Shown: positions 5,761-7,213 of the stretch, piece after piece
Layout of the letters: each line of letters starts with the position of its first letter
Position numbering within the stretch: position 1 is the stretch's first letter
Assembly (NCBI GenBank): GCA_021159265.1
Contig: JAGGSD010000322.1
Location: forward strand, 1-7,213
Source: Syntrophobacterales bacterium
Lineage (GTDB): Bacteria; Desulfobacterota; Syntrophia; Syntrophales; UBA6807
Direction: 5' to 3'
DNA: 7,213 nucleotides
Notes under the pieces: model-generated
Seen by the model: the letters and a program-made list of their open reading frames with translations, nothing else
Told to the model about the DNA's origin: nothing
Database searches by the model: none
Position numbers and translations under genes: made by a program

Positions 5761-5775
5761 CCTCAACAATTGAGG
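5761..5775. promoter_or_regulatory. Inverted repeat at the leader transcription start
   Basis: CCTCAA-CAA-TTGAGG is a perfect 6-bp dyad spanning the expected start of the leader transcript (about 5771) and its ribosome site. If transcription starts slightly upstream it could form a hairpin that hides the leader ribosome site. Otherwise it may be a small operator. It may also be chance. Confidence 0.35.
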
Positions 5776-5777
5776 CA

Positions 5778-5806
5778 CGTATAACAAGTCCTGCTCTTAT
5801 TGTCAA
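5778..5806 (-). promoter_or_regulatory. Sigma-70-type promoter of the isoleucine leader
   Basis: On the minus strand a consensus -35 box TTGACA (5806-5801) is followed after 17 bases by TATACG (5783-5778, four of six matches to TATAAT). Transcription would start near 5771, giving a leader 5' end about 17 bases before its ATG. It lies about 150 bases after the mltC stop codon. This is the only good promoter pattern I found in the window. Confidence 0.75.
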
Positions 5807-5955
5807 GAAAAAATTGAACAACTCAATAGACATTAAATTTCATAAACTCTGCAAAAAGGAAAGTCTTCTAATGCGGCCAGGCCGCAAAGGCAGAAGGTCA
5901 AAGGCAGGAAGTGAAGATTCAAAGGTTGAATTTGTTTTTTTTGGTTTCGCCTGAT
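5807..5955. other. Short gap after mltC with low-complexity repeats
   Basis: It contains the perfect dyad GCGGCCAGGCCGC (5873-5885) and two CAAAGGCAG units (5885-5893 and 5899-5907). No gene or clear terminator is seen. Weak hairpins could help end mltC transcripts, but no stem is followed by a convincing T-run on the minus strand. Confidence 0.5.
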
Positions 5956-7134
5956 TTAAAAATTAACGAATTCTTTCTTTGCGTTTATTACCTTGGACAG
6001 ATATCGCCGGGTTTCATCACGGGGCAAATCCGTGTGCAGGGTTTCAAATACGGCAATCGGTTTAAGGCTGTTTATTCGCTTTGACGCTTTTTTTCTGTTG
6101 CGGTCAAAAGTTTTGAGGACGTTGCCGGCGCCGGTATTGTAAGCGGCGATAACACAATATTCCCGGGAGACGGGGTTTTGTATTTCCTTTAAATATTTGT
6201 CGTTCAGGAGATGCAGGTAGGCGGTGCCGTACTGAATATTGTTTTCAGGATTGAATAAAAATCTTTTGGAGGGCAGTCCCATTTTGTTGTTCAGGAATTC
6301 ATGAACATCCCTGCCTGCTGTTGTGGGCACTATCTGCATGAGTCCGAAAGCCGGAGCGCTGCTCACTGCGTATGGATTAAAGTCGCTTTCAGTTTTCATG
6401 ATGGCGTAAACAAGATTCCTGCTGATGGAAAATTGTTTAGCGAAACGGTTCACAAGGGGGGTGTATTTTCGGGCCCGTACCTGGAGGTGATCCTTGACCA
6501 TCAAAAAGGCCACATAGTGGACCGTCTTTGTTTTGCCGCCAGTTTTGATTTGTCTGGTTTGAATGTTGTTTTTGATGAGATAATCTGCAAAACGACCAGC
6601 CCGCCATGGCCATCGTATATTCTTTCCCTCATGATCTTTAACCTCGTTGTAAAGAAACGGCAATTCGCCGAGTTTAACCGTTTTAGCGGAAAAAAGATCC
6701 ACAGCCCTGGGATCGTCCGGCGTTAAGAGGGTAGTAACAATGGCGTTTTTCAGACTCGTCAATGAATCTTTATCATCCAGCGTTTCCACAGTAATAACTC
6801 CTGTGTCGAAATCCACGGAAGCGCGGGATAGATAATTCTGCGTGTATTTGACGTATTCTTTGCGCTTGGGTTCCTTTAGCTCTTCTTTCCCCCACTCAGC
6901 GCCGACAGCCTTTCTAAATGTTTCAACAAGCCTTGCGAACCCTTTCCGGAAATGCTTTATATCCCGTTCTAACGCTTTCGGGTTGGCAGCGTACCTGGTC
7001 GCTTTTTCCGCTGCCATAATCCGGGCGGATGTGACGTCACCGGTGGCTGCAATCCTAGCCACACGTATCATTTCTCCCCTGGAGCATCCAATAATAATGG
7101 CAATTATCCAAAGGACCAAAAGGGAATTTCTCAT
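5956..7134 (-). CDS. mltC: MltC-type membrane-bound lytic murein transglycosylase (lipoprotein)
   Basis: A 392-residue protein from ATG at 7134. It cleaves the MurNAc-GlcNAc bond of peptidoglycan with anhydro-product formation, probably from the inner face of the outer membrane. A hydrophobic stretch ends in the lipobox IIGC with Cys17. Residues about 25-185 match the MltC N-terminal domain. The SLT domain follows with the catalytic Glu249 in KTESDFNPYAVS, GLMQ at 264-267, and AAYNTGAGN at 330-338. E. coli MltC is about 30 residues shorter. The start is uncertain: AAAGG lies only one base before this ATG, and a TTG three codons upstream (7143) has no ribosome site. Both give the same lipobox. 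It converges on recR, and no operon partner is visible. Confidence 0.92.
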   Translation of the reverse strand: MRNSLLVLWIIAIIIGCSRGEMIRVARIAATGDVTSARIMAAEKATRYAANPKALERDIKHFRKGFARLVETFRKAVGAEWGKEELKEPKRKEYVKYTQNYLSRASVDFDTGVITVETLDDKDSLTSLKNAIVTTLLTPDDPRAVDLFSAKTVKLGELPFLYNEVKDHEGKNIRWPWRAGRFADYLIKNNIQTRQIKTGGKTKTVHYVAFLMVKDHLQVRARKYTPLVNRFAKQFSISRNLVYAIMKTESDFNPYAVSSAPAFGLMQIVPTTAGRDVHEFLNNKMGLPSKRFLFNPENNIQYGTAYLHLLNDKYLKEIQNPVSREYCVIAAYNTGAGNVLKTFDRNRKKASKRINSLKPIAVFETLHTDLPRDETRRYLSKVINAKKEFVNF

Positions 7135-7170
7135 ACCTTTCAAAGGTTCGCGGTTGGTCGCCTTTTCCCA

Positions 7171-7210
7171 TTCAACATTCGATGTTGGACGTTCGATGTT
7201 CGATGTTCAT
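7171..7210. repeat. GATGTTCGA-type short tandem repeat
   Basis: Variants of TTCGATGTT recur at 7178-7186, 7192-7200 and 7199-7207 just upstream of mltC. It has the look of the GAACATCGAACATC intergenic repeat seen in many environmental genomes. The mltC frame stays open through it to the window edge, which I take as chance. Confidence 0.5.
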
Positions 7211-7213
7211 CCT

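Noticed and set aside
6301..6726. 141-codon plus-strand open frame opposite mltC
   Set aside because: Antisense to the MltC domains and without family motifs or a ribosome site.

Overview
The window looks like part of a mesophilic proteobacterial-type chromosome, most likely Desulfobacterota (the old Deltaproteobacteria). The grounds are a full-length MltC-type lipoprotein transglycosylase (a Gram-negative envelope enzyme), the ybaB-recR pair, and gaps crowded with small palindromic repeats of the kind common in that group. The assignment is an inference and no species can be named.

Layout. On the minus strand, read from right to left, lies a branched-chain amino acid block: ilvN (3026-3499), ilvC (1842-2894) and ilvD (71-1732). 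On the plus strand, ybaB (4415-4732) and recR (4746-5348) form a tight two-gene unit. At the right end an mltC-like gene (5956-7134) lies on the minus strand, convergent with recR. The two long gaps (3500-4414 and 5349-5955) hold at least five different small repeat or palindrome families. One 88-bp segment occurs in the same orientation on both sides of ybaB-recR (3525-3612 and 5359-5446, one mismatch).

The main result lies in the gap between recR and mltC. The minus strand there carries what looks like a complete, unannotated amino-acid attenuator: a TTGACA-17-TATACG promoter, a 26-codon leader peptide with eight Ile codons and one Val codon, two mutually exclusive 9-bp helices that can form upstream, and a 9-bp terminator hairpin followed by a U-tract. 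This is the expected switch for an ilv operon. It points at ilvN-ilvC-ilvD, but the ybaB-recR pair lies between them on the opposite strand. ilvB, the catalytic acetolactate synthase subunit normally found just before ilvN, is absent from the window. Either an ilvB gene has been replaced by ybaB-recR in a repeat-mediated rearrangement (or misassembly), or the cell uses a non-contiguous operon whose read-through transcript is antisense to recR and ybaB.

How the genes work together. IlvN is the regulatory subunit for the first common step of Ile/Val synthesis, IlvC (ketol-acid reductoisomerase) does the second and IlvD (dihydroxy-acid dehydratase) the third. YbaB and RecR belong to DNA repair and nucleoid functions, and MltC remodels peptidoglycan. 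Except for the attenuator, no strong promoter could be assigned to any gene.
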